DNA from: Bacteroidales bacterium
GTDB lineage: Bacteria > Bacteroidota > Bacteroidia > Bacteroidales > UBA4417
Assembly: GCA_016707785.1 (NCBI GenBank)
Contig: JADJGZ010000030.1
Span: 1-55,550 of the forward strand
Reading direction: 5' to 3'
DNA: 55,550 nt
The notes below the pieces were generated by a model. It was not told where the DNA came from and made no database searches. It saw only the letters and a list, made by a program, of their open reading frames with translations. Made by a program: the position numbers and the translations under genes. Shown here in pieces: positions 30,791 through 39,972 of this stretch (the stretch's first letter is position 1; each line of letters starts with the position of its first letter).

Positions 30791-33754
30791 CTAATTATTA
30801 ATTTGAGATTTATAAGATTGCTTAATTGAATTATACACTGCTTGTTGTATCCTTGTCCGGATACCAAGTTTTACAAGTTTGTTGTCTTCTGCATCCGGGT
30901 TCACTCGGTTCGACAGGAATACAATGATAAGTTGTTCATCAGGATCAGCCCAGACATAAGTGCCGGTAAACCCGGTATGGCCGAAACTTCGGGGTGAAGC
31001 ATCGCGGCAGGCGGGACCCTCTTCACCGGGAGGTTGTGGCTTATCAAAACCTAGTCCGCGACGATTATTAGCAAACTGTTTTCCGGTAAATTCAGCTATT
31101 GTAGCACTATCTAGATAGGTCCGGCCACCATATTTCCCATTTTGAAGTAACATCTGGAAGATGGCTGCAAGATCCGTAGCATTCCCAAATAAGCCTGCAT
31201 GACCAGCTACTCCTCCCATCATGGCAGCCGCAGGATCATGAACGTCACCATGAATCAACTGTTTTCGGAACAGGGTATCATTCTCGGTGGGGATTATTGA
31301 ATTCAGTGAATGATGAGTCCTTGGCAGATAACCCATCGTTGGAAGACCCATGGGTTTATAGAACCTGGAATCCATAAACTGGTCCAGGGTACTTCCAGCT
31401 AATCGCTCAACCGTTTTCTGAAGCAGAATAAAACCGAGATCGCTATATACATATACTTTCTTCGCCAGCAGTGGTGAGTGCACAATTGAGTCGACCATCT
31501 TCGAAGGGTAATTTCCTTGAATATATAAATTCTCTGCAACCCTTACCGGATGAGTATCATCCATAGTTTTTGAATATAGCAGTGTATCAGGTCCGCCATT
31601 GACCAGGGTTTGTTTATAAAAAGGAATCCAGGCCTGGAGTCCTGCCTGGTGGGTCATCACTTCTTTTATTGTTATTTTGTTTTTATTGGATCTTTCGATA
31701 AAAGGCAGGTACCTGGAAAGAGGTTTCCTGGGGTCAATCAGTCCATCGTCATGGAGTTTCATGACAGCAAGAGTGGTAGAAGCCACTTTGGTGATACTGG
31801 CCAGGTCGTACAGGTCAGAATCTACAACTTCCTGCTTTTCCGAGTAGTCGTGATAACCAAATGACTTTGAATATATAATTTTCCCTTCTTTAGCTACCAA
31901 AACCTGACAACCAGGGTATGCTTTTTTCCTGATGCCTTCCATTACAATACTATCAACAGCAGCCATCGAAGCTGTAGTTATCCCCAACTCTTCCGGCATA
32001 GTAAATTTCAGCCTGTTGGCCGGAGTTGATGCTATGCCAGAACCCAGTGGATATTCATCAGAGATGGTCACAGGGCTTCTCCCTTTAGAAGCAATTCCGC
32101 CAAAGATCATTTGTGCGGCCATATCATAGGAATATACATTATCCTGGTAGGAAATGATAATTGCTTTTGCCATTTCTGCATTATTAAATGCCTGCAATGA
32201 GTAAGGCAAAGAAAAGAGGTTCAGTATTGAAGGATACTTCTTTATTAAGGTATCTACCAGTGCAATTGTTGTAGCTGTGAAGCCAAATTGTCGGGCGGGT
32301 GAAGGATGCGTATTATTAACTGATACGATCAGCAGGTTATATTTTTCAAGCTCTGGTAGAATTTTAAAAGCTTGTTCTTTAGTTAAATCTTTTGAAATAT
32401 TGAAATGATCTACAGGCCCATAAGAAGATAAACGTTTGTCAAAAAGGGTCTCAGACCTGTAACCAATGGTAACAGAAGCTATTTTTAATGTATCGGGCAT
32501 TGATAGCGGTAATAATCCACCTTCATTTTTCAGAAGTGTCAGAGCCTCAGCATACAGGGAACTATTGAAATAAACAGAAGCAGGAGAATTCAGGTCCTGA
32601 ACAAGATTATCAACTTTTACCCGCTGTGGTGAAATAAGCCCGAGCCTGTATTTTTGTTCAAGGATTCGCTTACATCGGTCCGCCAGTATTGAAGGTGCAA
32701 TGATTCCACTATCCAAAGCCATTTTGATATTGGCTATGACACTGTCTATTTGTTCCGGCAAGAGGAGTACATCATTTCCTGCCAGGATTGCTCTAACTTC
32801 TAGTTTGCCAGGTGGGGCAAACTGGGCAGCGCCTTTCATATCAAGAGCGTCAGTGTATATCAGGCCTTTAAAACCCAGTTTATCTCTCAGCAAATCCTTC
32901 ACTATAACCGGTGATAAACTGGATGGCAGATTCACTGACGTATCAAGAGCCGGAATGAAAAGGTGAGCTACCATAATGCCATCGACTCCTGCCTGGATGA
33001 GCTTTTTAAAAGGGAATAGGTCCAGGGTATCAATAGTAATCGCAGTATGATCAATAAAAGGTAAAGCCAGATGAGAATCAGTATCTGTATCTCCATGGCC
33101 GGGGAAATGCTTTGCGACGCTCTGTACTCCACCCTTCTGGAGTCCTTTCATATAACTTATGGCTCTTCTGGCAACCAGGTTTTTATCCTCTCCGAAAGAA
33201 CGGACATTTATAACAGGGTTATTGGGATTGTTATTGATATCCGCAACCGGTGAAAAGCTAATATGCACACCCATTCTGTGAAGTTGTGCAGCAATTTCAA
33301 CTCCATACTGTTCCATTACGGCATCGTCAGGCATTGCACCAAGTGTCATCTGTCTTGCAAACGACATGGTACTATCGAGCCTCATACCTAATCCCCATTC
33401 TGCATCCATGGAGACCAGGAGAGGTGTAATAGCCAATGATTGATAGTAATTGGTAAGTATTGCCTGTCGAACGGGCCCGCCTTTAAAGAAGCAGATACCT
33501 CCAAGATTATAACTTCTGATCCAGTTTGCTACCTGCCGGATTTCAATGGAATCGATGGTAGAATTTACGCGAATCATCAGTAATTGTGCGATTCGCTGTT
33601 CATCAGTCATATGCTGATAAACAGAATCCACCCATTGATTACATTTTTCTCCCTCCCCTGAAGTACCTGAAAGTACCTGGGATATTCCCTTAGTTGGAAA
33701 GAGTAAAAAAATGGTGAAAGAAACAATAAAAAATCTCGATAGAATGAAGCGCAT
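30791..33754 (-). CDS. GH3 beta-N-acetylhexosaminidase fused to a serine beta-lactamase-like hydrolase
   Basis: Signal peptide (MRFILSRFFIVSFTIFLLFP) from ATG 33754, preferred over the in-frame TTG at 33787. The first part is a glycoside hydrolase family 3 domain of NagZ type (SPVADINNNPNNPVINVRSFGEDKN, KHFPGHGDTDTDSH, and GLIYTDALDMKGA with the nucleophile Asp), followed by a GH3 C-terminal domain. The last 400 residues are a class C beta-lactamase/penicillin-binding-like domain: GCQVLVAKEGKIIYSKSFGY, S-x-x-K as SITK, YSDLGF and HTGFTG. Such fusions occur in Bacteroidota and point to peptidoglycan turnover in the periplasm: removing N-acetylglucosamine and hydrolysing a peptide or ester. About 987 residues. 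Confidence 0.9.
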   Translation of the reverse strand: MRFILSRFFIVSFTIFLLFPTKGISQVLSGTSGEGEKCNQWVDSVYQHMTDEQRIAQLLMIRVNSTIDSIEIRQVANWIRSYNLGGICFFKGGPVRQAILTNYYQSLAITPLLVSMDAEWGLGMRLDSTMSFARQMTLGAMPDDAVMEQYGVEIAAQLHRMGVHISFSPVADINNNPNNPVINVRSFGEDKNLVARRAISYMKGLQKGGVQSVAKHFPGHGDTDTDSHLALPFIDHTAITIDTLDLFPFKKLIQAGVDGIMVAHLFIPALDTSVNLPSSLSPVIVKDLLRDKLGFKGLIYTDALDMKGAAQFAPPGKLEVRAILAGNDVLLLPEQIDSVIANIKMALDSGIIAPSILADRCKRILEQKYRLGLISPQRVKVDNLVQDLNSPASVYFNSSLYAEALTLLKNEGGLLPLSMPDTLKIASVTIGYRSETLFDKRLSSYGPVDHFNISKDLTKEQAFKILPELEKYNLLIVSVNNTHPSPARQFGFTATTIALVDTLIKKYPSILNLFSLPYSLQAFNNAEMAKAIIISYQDNVYSYDMAAQMIFGGIASKGRSPVTISDEYPLGSGIASTPANRLKFTMPEELGITTASMAAVDSIVMEGIRKKAYPGCQVLVAKEGKIIYSKSFGYHDYSEKQEVVDSDLYDLASITKVASTTLAVMKLHDDGLIDPRKPLSRYLPFIERSNKNKITIKEVMTHQAGLQAWIPFYKQTLVNGGPDTLLYSKTMDDTHPVRVAENLYIQGNYPSKMVDSIVHSPLLAKKVYVYSDLGFILLQKTVERLAGSTLDQFMDSRFYKPMGLPTMGYLPRTHHSLNSIIPTENDTLFRKQLIHGDVHDPAAAMMGGVAGHAGLFGNATDLAAIFQMLLQNGKYGGRTYLDSATIAEFTGKQFANNRRGLGFDKPQPPGEEGPACRDASPRSFGHTGFTGTYVWADPDEQLIIVFLSNRVNPDAEDNKLVKLGIRTRIQQAVYNSIKQSYKSQINN

Positions 33755-34071
33755 CCGGTATTCTTGACTAATTCTGGTATTCTGCAAAGGTCAGCTATTT
33801 TGGTGGATTGGAGAAATTAGAAACAGATTTTGCAAGGATAACTTTCAGGCCATTTGTATTAGACTCTATGCCAAAACGCGCTAAATTAAAGACTTGTGAA
33901 TTCTCCCACCCAAATAAATTCAGGCATTTACATTCAAAACCAATTATTTAAATATGAAAACCTTACTCCAATAGGTGCATCTGTAAAATCGGGTTTGATG
34001 ATGAAACTAAATGAGTATTTCTTACATTCGCATTATCAAAATATTTCCTTGTATCATACCATTCAGAGAAT

Positions 34072-35505
34072 TTGAACGTTACCATTAAAACAGGATTTGT
34101 GAAGAATTCACTTCTAAGAAACCCTCTATTTTTATTTGTTATTTTCTTTCTCCTGGTACAAGGCAGCAATGCATTTGCCCAGAGAGAAACAGATCTCAAA
34201 CAAAAACCACCCCCTCTTAACCGAATTCTTTTCATTTTCGATGCATCACAAAGCATGCTGGGCCGCTGGCAAAGTGACACAAAGTTCAATTACGCCAAGC
34301 ACATCATGAATGATTTAATGGATAGCCTGTCCACGCTCAAGAATGTTGAACTTGCTTTACGGCTTTACGGCCATCAATACCAGTTCCCACCCCAGGAATG
34401 CAGTGATACAAAACTGGAAGTTCCATTCGGACCCGGAAACGCAAGCAAAATCAAATCCAAACTCAGGACCATCACACCCAGGGGAACTACACCCCTCGCC
34501 TATTCCCTTGAACAGTCGGCCAAAGATTTTCCTCCCTGCGCCAATTGCAGGAATATTGTTATCCTTATCACTGATGGTATTGAGGAATGTAATGGTGATC
34601 CATGTGCTGTATCAAAAATTCTCCAGAAGCAAGGTATTGTTTTGAAGCCCTTTATAATCGGCATTGGTAATGATTTCAACAAAGCATTTCATTGTGTCGG
34701 AACTTATTTCGATGCCACCAATGAACAGGATTTCAGGAAGGCGCTGAATGTAGTCATCTCACAGGCGCTGAATTCCACCACTATGCAGGTCAACCTGTTG
34801 GATCAGGCGGGGAAACCCACTGAAACAGACGTAAATATGACTTTTTACGACAATATTTCGGGTAGGATAATGTACAATTTTATTCATACGATGAACAGCC
34901 GTGGAATGCCTGATACTCTTGTGCTTGACCCTCTTATTAACTACAACCTGGTGGTCCACACGATTCCCCCTGTGAGCATCGACAGCCTTGTTCTTGTTCC
35001 CGGAAAGCATACGGTAATTGCGGTAGATGCACCCCAGGGCTATATGCAACTAAAGATGGCCGGATCAGGAATGGCTTCCAAAGGACTGCAATGCCTCATT
35101 CATCCAAAAGGTGAAAAAGAGATATTGAATCTTCAGTACTTTGGCCAGACGGATAAATACATTATAGGCACTTATGATCTGCAGGTATTAACACTTCCCA
35201 GGCTATTCATCCCGAATGTTGACATTAAACAGAGCCATACCACCACTATAGAGATCCCTGAACCAGGAATTGCAGTGATCAGGAAATACTTTACAGGGTT
35301 TGGAAGCCTCTACCTGGAAGATAAAAACGAACTGACCTGGATCTACAACCTTGATGATAACCAAACCCAGGAAACCCTTTACCTGCAACCCGGGAACTAC
35401 AGAGTGGAATTTCGTCCGAAAACCTCAAGGAACGCCTTTTACACCATAGAAAATAAGTTTACAATAGATTCCGGTAAAACCACGGATGTATCACTCTACA
35501 AGTAA
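34072..35505 (+). CDS. Exported von Willebrand factor A domain protein
   Basis: Signal peptide (SLLRNPLFLFVIFFLLVQGSNAFAQ) then a VWA domain at ~50-230: ILFIFDASQSMLGRW gives the DxSxS part of the metal-binding site (Asp57, Ser59, Ser61), ITPRGTTPLAYSLEQ the Thr, and IVILITDGIEECNGDPC the Asp. Eight Cys in this region suggest disulfides. The C-terminal half is two or more beta-sandwich-like domains (VNLLDQAGKPTETDVNMTFYD..., LYLQPGNYRVEFRPK). Likely periplasmic or surface, binding another protein through a metal ion; no partner is evident. It stands alone between the GH3 gene (divergent) and the sigma factor. Confidence 0.85.
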   Translation: MNVTIKTGFVKNSLLRNPLFLFVIFFLLVQGSNAFAQRETDLKQKPPPLNRILFIFDASQSMLGRWQSDTKFNYAKHIMNDLMDSLSTLKNVELALRLYGHQYQFPPQECSDTKLEVPFGPGNASKIKSKLRTITPRGTTPLAYSLEQSAKDFPPCANCRNIVILITDGIEECNGDPCAVSKILQKQGIVLKPFIIGIGNDFNKAFHCVGTYFDATNEQDFRKALNVVISQALNSTTMQVNLLDQAGKPTETDVNMTFYDNISGRIMYNFIHTMNSRGMPDTLVLDPLINYNLVVHTIPPVSIDSLVLVPGKHTVIAVDAPQGYMQLKMAGSGMASKGLQCLIHPKGEKEILNLQYFGQTDKYIIGTYDLQVLTLPRLFIPNVDIKQSHTTTIEIPEPGIAVIRKYFTGFGSLYLEDKNELTWIYNLDDNQTQETLYLQPGNYRVEFRPKTSRNAFYTIENKFTIDSGKTTDVSLYK

Positions 35506-35622
35506 GGTTATTCTTCTGATCACCCTGCTAAGCATTTTAACGGCGATTGAGCAATATTTTTTTTCTTTTTAAACTTGCCTGAAAGTTTTCAGTCCAATAA
35601 TTATTGCTGAACTAACATTTCC

Positions 35623-36171
35623 ATGGCCGATTATTCAGAGGTTGATTTATTGAAGTTGTTAAAAGAGGATTCAACCCGTGAATCTGCTTTCAGGATATTG
35701 GTTGAGCAGTACCAGGAAAAAATCTATCATTCTGTCAGAAGGATGGTCGTTATCCATGAAGATGCAGATGATATCGTACAAAATGTCTTTATAAAGGTCT
35801 GGAAAAACCTTCACCAGTTCAGGGAAGATTCAAAGTTATTCACATGGATATACAGGATCGCATTGAATGAAACCATCAGTTTCCTCAATCAACAAAAGAT
35901 TCGATCCCTCCTGATCCTTAAGCATCAAGAGGACAGGATGTTAAACTCTCTAACGGATGATCATTTCTTTGATGGTGACGAAATACAGCGAAAACTTCAG
36001 GAGGCCATCATCCGTTTACCTGCAAGGCAGAGAATGGTTTTTAATATGAGATATTTTGATGAAATCAGTTATGAAGAAATGTCAGCAATATTAAGTATTT
36101 CGGAGGGTGCACTAAAGGCATCCTACCATATTGCTGCAAAAAAAATTACAGAATATGTTACCCTGAATTAA
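35623..36171 (+). CDS. RNA polymerase sigma factor, ECF type
   Basis: 182 residues with region 2 (YQEKIYHSVRRMVVIHEDADDIVQNVFIKVWKNLHQFREDSKLFTWIYRIALNETISFL) and region 4 (EAIIRLPARQRMVFNMRYFDEISYEEMSAILSISEGALKASYHIAAKKITEYV). The DADDIVQNVFIKVW block is the core-binding helix. It is followed 48 bp later by a putative anti-sigma gene and then by a small periplasmic helical protein, the usual three-gene envelope-stress module of Bacteroidota. Alone it cannot be assigned to a specific stimulus. Confidence 0.95.
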   Translation: MADYSEVDLLKLLKEDSTRESAFRILVEQYQEKIYHSVRRMVVIHEDADDIVQNVFIKVWKNLHQFREDSKLFTWIYRIALNETISFLNQQKIRSLLILKHQEDRMLNSLTDDHFFDGDEIQRKLQEAIIRLPARQRMVFNMRYFDEISYEEMSAILSISEGALKASYHIAAKKITEYVTLN

Positions 36172-36219
36172 ACGAAACGCAAGTATGAGAGTCTTACTTA
36201 AGAATAAGCCCATTAATCA

Positions 36220-36732
36220 ATGAAAAAGCCGGAACAAGATATAAGCAAACTGCTGAATGAGCTGAAAGCTAAGTCTTTGGGGCTTGATGGTTATAAAGCT
36301 CCACAAGGGTACTTTGAGAGTTTACCGGAGAGAATTATGGAAGAATTACCCGGGACCCGTTTTCAAAAAAGTACTCCTCAAAGGAACCTATTTAGCAGTA
36401 AGACCCTTATACCACTTTTAGCAGCAGCAACCATCCTTATTTTTGTCTTCATCTACTACACAAAACCAGGCCAGGAAGCACTGCCAACAGCAACAGCAAT
36501 CGACACACAAAACCTAAAAAATGCTTATGATGCCTCATATGCCGGGGATGTTGCTAGCAATGAAATCCAGCTGACTAATGAGCTATTGGAAGAGCTTTCA
36601 TCTGAAGACAACATCTCATTCATTAATTTGGATGATTCGTCTAATGCAATTTCTGATGAAGTTATCATAGAATACCTGAACAGCCAGGAAATTGACCCAG
36701 GTTTATTAGCAGAACTTTCAATTACACCGTAA
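36220..36732 (+). CDS. Probable anti-sigma factor or sigma-module membrane protein
   Basis: 170 residues with one membrane segment at ~64-84 (LIPLLAAATILIFVFIYYT), a cytoplasmic-type N-terminus with ISKLLNELKAKSLGLDGYKAPQGYFESLPERIMEELP, and an acidic outside part (TNELLEELSSEDNISFINLDDSSN...EYLNSQEIDPGLLAELS). The 'AP.gYFe.lp..i...' block is typical of small proteins between ECF sigma factors and CpxP/Spy-like proteins in Bacteroidota. A role as anti-sigma factor is inferred from position and topology; it lacks a recognisable zinc-binding ZAS motif. Confidence 0.7.
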   Translation: MKKPEQDISKLLNELKAKSLGLDGYKAPQGYFESLPERIMEELPGTRFQKSTPQRNLFSSKTLIPLLAAATILIFVFIYYTKPGQEALPTATAIDTQNLKNAYDASYAGDVASNEIQLTNELLEELSSEDNISFINLDDSSNAISDEVIIEYLNSQEIDPGLLAELSITP

Positions 36733-36743
36733 AATAAATTAAG

Positions 36744-37340
36744 ATGAAAAAGACAGTCATTTATTACATTGCAAGTTTCCTGATACTGATCACCGGGATT
36801 ATAGGGAGTAACGTAATGGCCCAAACTTCTGAAAAAGATCAGCAAAACCAGAAAATCGCTCAGCAAAAGCTTGAAGTTGAGAAACAAAATCAAAAAGTTT
36901 CCCAGCAAAAAGTAGAAAAAGAAAAGCAGAAAGAGCGAATTGAAGCCCAACGTGTCGCATTTATCACCGATAAACTCGAACTGACTCCAACAGAAGCGCA
37001 GGTATTTTGGCCGGTTTATAATGAATACGACAAGAAGCGCCATGAACTGAACAAAGCATTCAGAAAAGGACACAATGATGATAAAGCAATAGAAGAGCTC
37101 ACCGATAAGGAAGCCCTTGAAATGGCGGATCAGCAACTTACTGAAGCTCAAAAGATGCTGGATCTCCGCAAGGAATACCATAGCCGGTTTAAATCAGTGC
37201 TTCCACCCAAAAAACTCTTAAAACTGTATGATTCAGAACGTGAGTTTCAAAAACATCTGATTGACCGTATCAGGGATGGGAAACAACAGGGCAAAGAAAA
37301 ACCCAATAAACCTGGCAACAGGAATCAAACAAGAAATTAA
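36744..37340 (+). CDS. Exported helical protein, CpxP/Spy-like
   Basis: Signal peptide (KTVIYYIASFLILITGIIGSNVMAQ), then a Q/K-rich coiled-coil stretch (DQQNQKIAQQKLEVEKQNQKVSQQKVEKEKQKERI) and a helical domain with ITDKLELTPTEAQVFWPVYNEYDKKRHEL...LDLRKEYHSRFKSVLPPKKLLKLYDSEREFQKHLI. This follows the LTP..a..f.p.y.ey....... pattern of the Spy/CpxP-like sensor-chaperones; the tail is rich in K, N, R and P (NKPGNRNQTRN). 11 bp after the anti-sigma gene, so third in the module; a hairpin terminator follows at 37365-37409. Confidence 0.75.
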   Translation: MKKTVIYYIASFLILITGIIGSNVMAQTSEKDQQNQKIAQQKLEVEKQNQKVSQQKVEKEKQKERIEAQRVAFITDKLELTPTEAQVFWPVYNEYDKKRHELNKAFRKGHNDDKAIEELTDKEALEMADQQLTEAQKMLDLRKEYHSRFKSVLPPKKLLKLYDSEREFQKHLIDRIRDGKQQGKEKPNKPGNRNQTRN

Positions 37341-37364
37341 GAAGCAATCCGGGGAAAAAGAGAA

Positions 37365-37409
37365 AGGCTTTTGCAGAATTCCATGGAAAACTGCAAAAGC
37401 CTTTTTTTT
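37365..37409 (+). terminator. Hairpin terminator between sigma module and rho
   Basis: AGGCTTTTGCAG (37365-37376) pairs with CTGCAAAAGCCT (37391-37402), followed by TTTTTTT. The genes converge here (sigma module plus, rho minus). The minus-strand T tract on the other side is interrupted, so the plus direction is the main one. Confidence 0.75.
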
Positions 37410-37435
37410 ATTTTAATCAATAGCCTTTTTGAGGC

Positions 37436-39025
37436 TTAACTGTTCATTGAAATGAGGAATTCTTCGTTAGTATCAGTGTATTTCATCCTTTCTTTGAGGA
37501 ATTCCATAGCTTCAATTGGGTTCATATCAGCAAGGTGATTACGCAGAATCCATAAGCGTTGAAGTACATCCTTTTCAAGAAGGAGATCATCGCGACGTGT
37601 GCTCGAAGCAACTATATCAACGGCAGGGAACATCCTCTTATTGGATAATTTCCTGTCGAGTTGCAATTCCATATTACCGGTACCCTTGAATTCTTCAAAA
37701 ATTACTTCATCCATCCTGGAACCAGTTTCGATCAAGGCTGTGGCGATGATGGTAAGTGAACCCCCATTTTCAATCTGGCGGGCAGCTCCGAAGAAACGTT
37801 TAGGTTTTTGAAGAGCATTTGCTTCTACGCCACCAGAGAGCACCTTTCCGGATGCAGGGGCAACTGTATTATAAGCCCTGGCCAGACGGGTGATAGAATC
37901 CAACAGAATAACCACATCATGGCCACATTCCGTGAGGCGCTTTGCTTTTTCAAGCACCAGGTTAGCAATCTTCACGTGCCTGTCGGCGGGTTCATCGAAG
38001 GTAGAAGCGATAACTTCTGCCCTAACCGAACGCTGCATATCAGTAACTTCTTCAGGGCGTTCATCAATCAGCAGGACAATGAGATAAGCTTCAGGATGGT
38101 TATATGCAATTGCATTGGCAATTTCTTTTAACAGTACTGTTTTCCCTGTTTTGGGCTGGGAAACAATAAGTCCGCGCTGGCCTTTACCAATAGGACTAAA
38201 CAGGTCAATGATCCTGGTACTGAAAGAAGCACCGGGGTGACCGGTTAATTTGAATTTTTTCTCAGGGAAAAGTGGGGTGAGATAATCAAATGGAATCCTG
38301 TCCCTGATTTCCTCCGGAGTTCGGCCATTAATGGACTCAACCTTCACAAGAGGGAAATATTTTTCTCCATCTTTGGGAGGCCTGATCGTACCTTTAATGG
38401 TGTCGCCTGTTTTCAATCCAAATAATTTGATTTGTGATTGAGATACGTAGACATCATCCGGGGAGTTCAGGTAATTATAATCCGCTGATCTAAGGAAGCC
38501 ATAACCATCAGGCATGATTTCCAATACTCCTTCACAAGCAACAATACCTTCAAATTCCCATAGATAATCTTCTTTGGGTTTGTTACGGTCCAATTTATTG
38601 AACCTTTGCTGTTGATTATCGTTACGGCCCGCTTCCATTGAGCGTTGCATTTCGGCTGGAACGTTATTATCCTGGACCATATTCGTTTCGGACGACATTC
38701 CAATTTCCTGGTTTAAGCCCATTTCCGGAATGCTCATTTCTGCTTCCTGGGGTACAATCCTATTGCTGGCAGGTTCCTTGAATTCAAAAGAAGGAAGGAA
38801 ATCATCCTGCTCCATGATTGGATGGTTCATTTCGAGGATAGCCTCATCATCACGGATATGCCTGGATATTTTATCTCTGCGTTCCCAGCGTTTGTTAGGC
38901 TGATTCTTCCTCTCAGAAGGATTATTATTCCCGGAAGGCCTTGAGGGTGGTGTTTCCAACAGGAGGGGTTTTAACAGGAGGGGTTGTAACAACAGAAGAT
39001 GTTGAAACATCAGGAGGTGTAACAA
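37436..39025 (-). CDS. rho: Transcription termination factor Rho, main part
   Basis: RNA-dependent ATPase hexamer that ends transcription. After a Pro/Asn-rich insert, an RNA-binding OB domain (GVLEIMPDGYGFLRSADYNYLNSPDDVYVSQSQIKLFGLKTGD) and the RecA-like motor follow: SPIGKGQRGLIVSQPKTGKTVLLKEIANAI (Walker A), VLLIDERPEEVTDMQRSV, VVILLDSITRLARAYN and GARQIENGGSLTIIATALIETGSRMDEVIFEEFKGTGNMEL. The first 20 or so residues (Leu-rich) of this frame are not real; two single-base changes at 38956-38957 and 39033-39035 separate it from its N-terminus. Fully read it would have about 674 residues, a usual length for Bacteroidota Rho with its low-complexity insert. Confidence 0.95.
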   Translation of the reverse strand: MLHLLMFQHLLLLQPLLLKPLLLETPPSRPSGNNNPSERKNQPNKRWERRDKISRHIRDDEAILEMNHPIMEQDDFLPSFEFKEPASNRIVPQEAEMSIPEMGLNQEIGMSSETNMVQDNNVPAEMQRSMEAGRNDNQQQRFNKLDRNKPKEDYLWEFEGIVACEGVLEIMPDGYGFLRSADYNYLNSPDDVYVSQSQIKLFGLKTGDTIKGTIRPPKDGEKYFPLVKVESINGRTPEEIRDRIPFDYLTPLFPEKKFKLTGHPGASFSTRIIDLFSPIGKGQRGLIVSQPKTGKTVLLKEIANAIAYNHPEAYLIVLLIDERPEEVTDMQRSVRAEVIASTFDEPADRHVKIANLVLEKAKRLTECGHDVVILLDSITRLARAYNTVAPASGKVLSGGVEANALQKPKRFFGAARQIENGGSLTIIATALIETGSRMDEVIFEEFKGTGNMELQLDRKLSNKRMFPAVDIVASSTRRDDLLLEKDVLQRLWILRNHLADMNPIEAMEFLKERMKYTDTNEEFLISMNS

Positions 39026-39462
39026 CAGGTGGAAAGATCAGGTAACTGTTCAGGTTGTGATTCAACAGGAGTGTTGAATAATTCAGGAACCTGAGTTTTA
39101 ATGGGGTCAGGCCGGTTAAATGGAACCTGGGGAGGAACCGGACGAGGCTCTTTAGAAATAGTTTTGTCATCTCTGACACCGATACCTGGTTTTCTGCCTC
39201 TGGGTTGTTTCTCAAATTCGCCTTTACCCGGACGATTAATCTCCTCCCGTGGGATACGTTTGCGATGTTTCTCCCGTTCGGAGAGTTGAATCTTTTTTTC
39301 AGCCTCCAGGAGATCCTGCGGAGGATTTGCAGCCTGGTGGTCCAGAATCTGGTAAATCAGGTCTTGTTTTTTTAGGGAATCACTTTTACGGATGTTTAGG
39401 TTCTTAGCTACATCACGTAAATCAGTTAGCAGCATCTCTTCGAGCTGACTCTTATCGTACAT
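39010..39462 (-). CDS. rho: Rho, N-terminal part with SAP-like domain
   Basis: MYDKSQLEEMLLTDLRDVAKNLNIRKSDSLKKQDLIYQILDHQA is the Rho N-terminal helical domain, followed by a basic/proline-rich linker (GRKPGIGVRDDKTISKEPRPVPPQVPFNRPDP). The frame then runs out of line. Dropping one base at 39033-39035 gives DLPPVVTPPDVSTSSVVTTPP and dropping one at 38956-38957 gives TPPVETPPSRPSGNNNPSER, joining the C-terminal part without stops. It is the start of the real rho gene. Because Rho is normally essential in this phylum or close to it, the breaks point to sequence error. Confidence 0.85.
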   Translation of the reverse strand: MYDKSQLEEMLLTDLRDVAKNLNIRKSDSLKKQDLIYQILDHQAANPPQDLLEAEKKIQLSEREKHRKRIPREEINRPGKGEFEKQPRGRKPGIGVRDDKTISKEPRPVPPQVPFNRPDPIKTQVPELFNTPVESQPEQLPDLSTCCYTS

Positions 39463-39654
39463 GCGAAAAATTATTAATGAACTTTTTGAAAGTTATGATT
39501 TTGGATTTGTCTTTTGAAAAAAGTAGAGCCTCAGGCAGGCATACTGGACGGGCTGAACCAGAAAAAACGGGGAGATTGTTTAGAATAATTGTAATAACGC
39601 GACAAATATACTATAAATTATTCATGTTGTACATTAGTTGGTGAAATAAAAAGT

Positions 39655-39908
39655 GAACTAGAGTGCCTAGAGTGAGCTAGAGTGCCTAGAGTGCCTAAAG
39701 TGCCTAAAGTGATCTAGAGTGCCTGGTGTGACCAAATTGCCTGGAGTGATCTATATTGCATGGAGTGCCTAGAGTGATTGGAGTGTAAACGACTTGCCAC
39801 CAACTGTAGCCCATTGTAGTCAATCCAACTCTAGCTCACTCTAGCTCACTTTAGCTCACTTTAGCTCACTTTAGCTCACTTTACTCTAGGCACTTTAGCT
39901 CACTTTAT
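39655..39908. repeat. Decamer repeats forming an inverted field between rho and pcm
   Basis: Left half (39655-39790): units GAGTGCCTA, AAGTGCCTA, GAGTGAGCTA and variants, about 12 of them. Right half (39829-39908): CTCTAGCTCA and CTTTAGCTCA, seven to eight units, which are the reverse complement of the left type (TGAGCTAAAG). The halves face each other around a 40-bp unique centre, so the region can form an imperfect long stem-loop. No coding function seen in this 510-bp gap apart from the pcm promoter at its right end. Confidence 0.8.
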
Positions 39909-39918
39909 GAACTTTTAA

Positions 39919-39949
39919 TTTGAACAGAACTTCTACTTCTGTATTTTCG
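39919..39949 (+). promoter_or_regulatory. Promoter of pcm
   Basis: TTTG (39919-39922), 19 nt, TATTTTCG (39942-39949; one base from TAnnTTTG). It ends 23 bp before the pcm ATG. Confidence 0.65.
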
Positions 39950-39972
39950 CGTCAGGAAATGAAAATGGAATT

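Noticed and set aside
34072..37340. VWA protein as part of the sigma module
   Set aside because: A gap of 117 bp with a poly-T-rich stretch separates it from the sigma gene, and such modules normally consist of sigma, anti-sigma and CpxP-like protein only; linkage not supported.
37436..39462. Programmed ribosomal frameshifting in rho and other split genes
   Set aside because: There is no slippery heptamer with a downstream structure common to the sites, and breaks go in both directions at unrelated positions.
39655..39908. Decamer field considered as a CRISPR array or origin with DnaA boxes
   Set aside because: There are no unique spacers; the words AGTGCCTA/TTAGCTCA do not match the DnaA box TTATNCACA, and no dnaA/gid neighbours are present.
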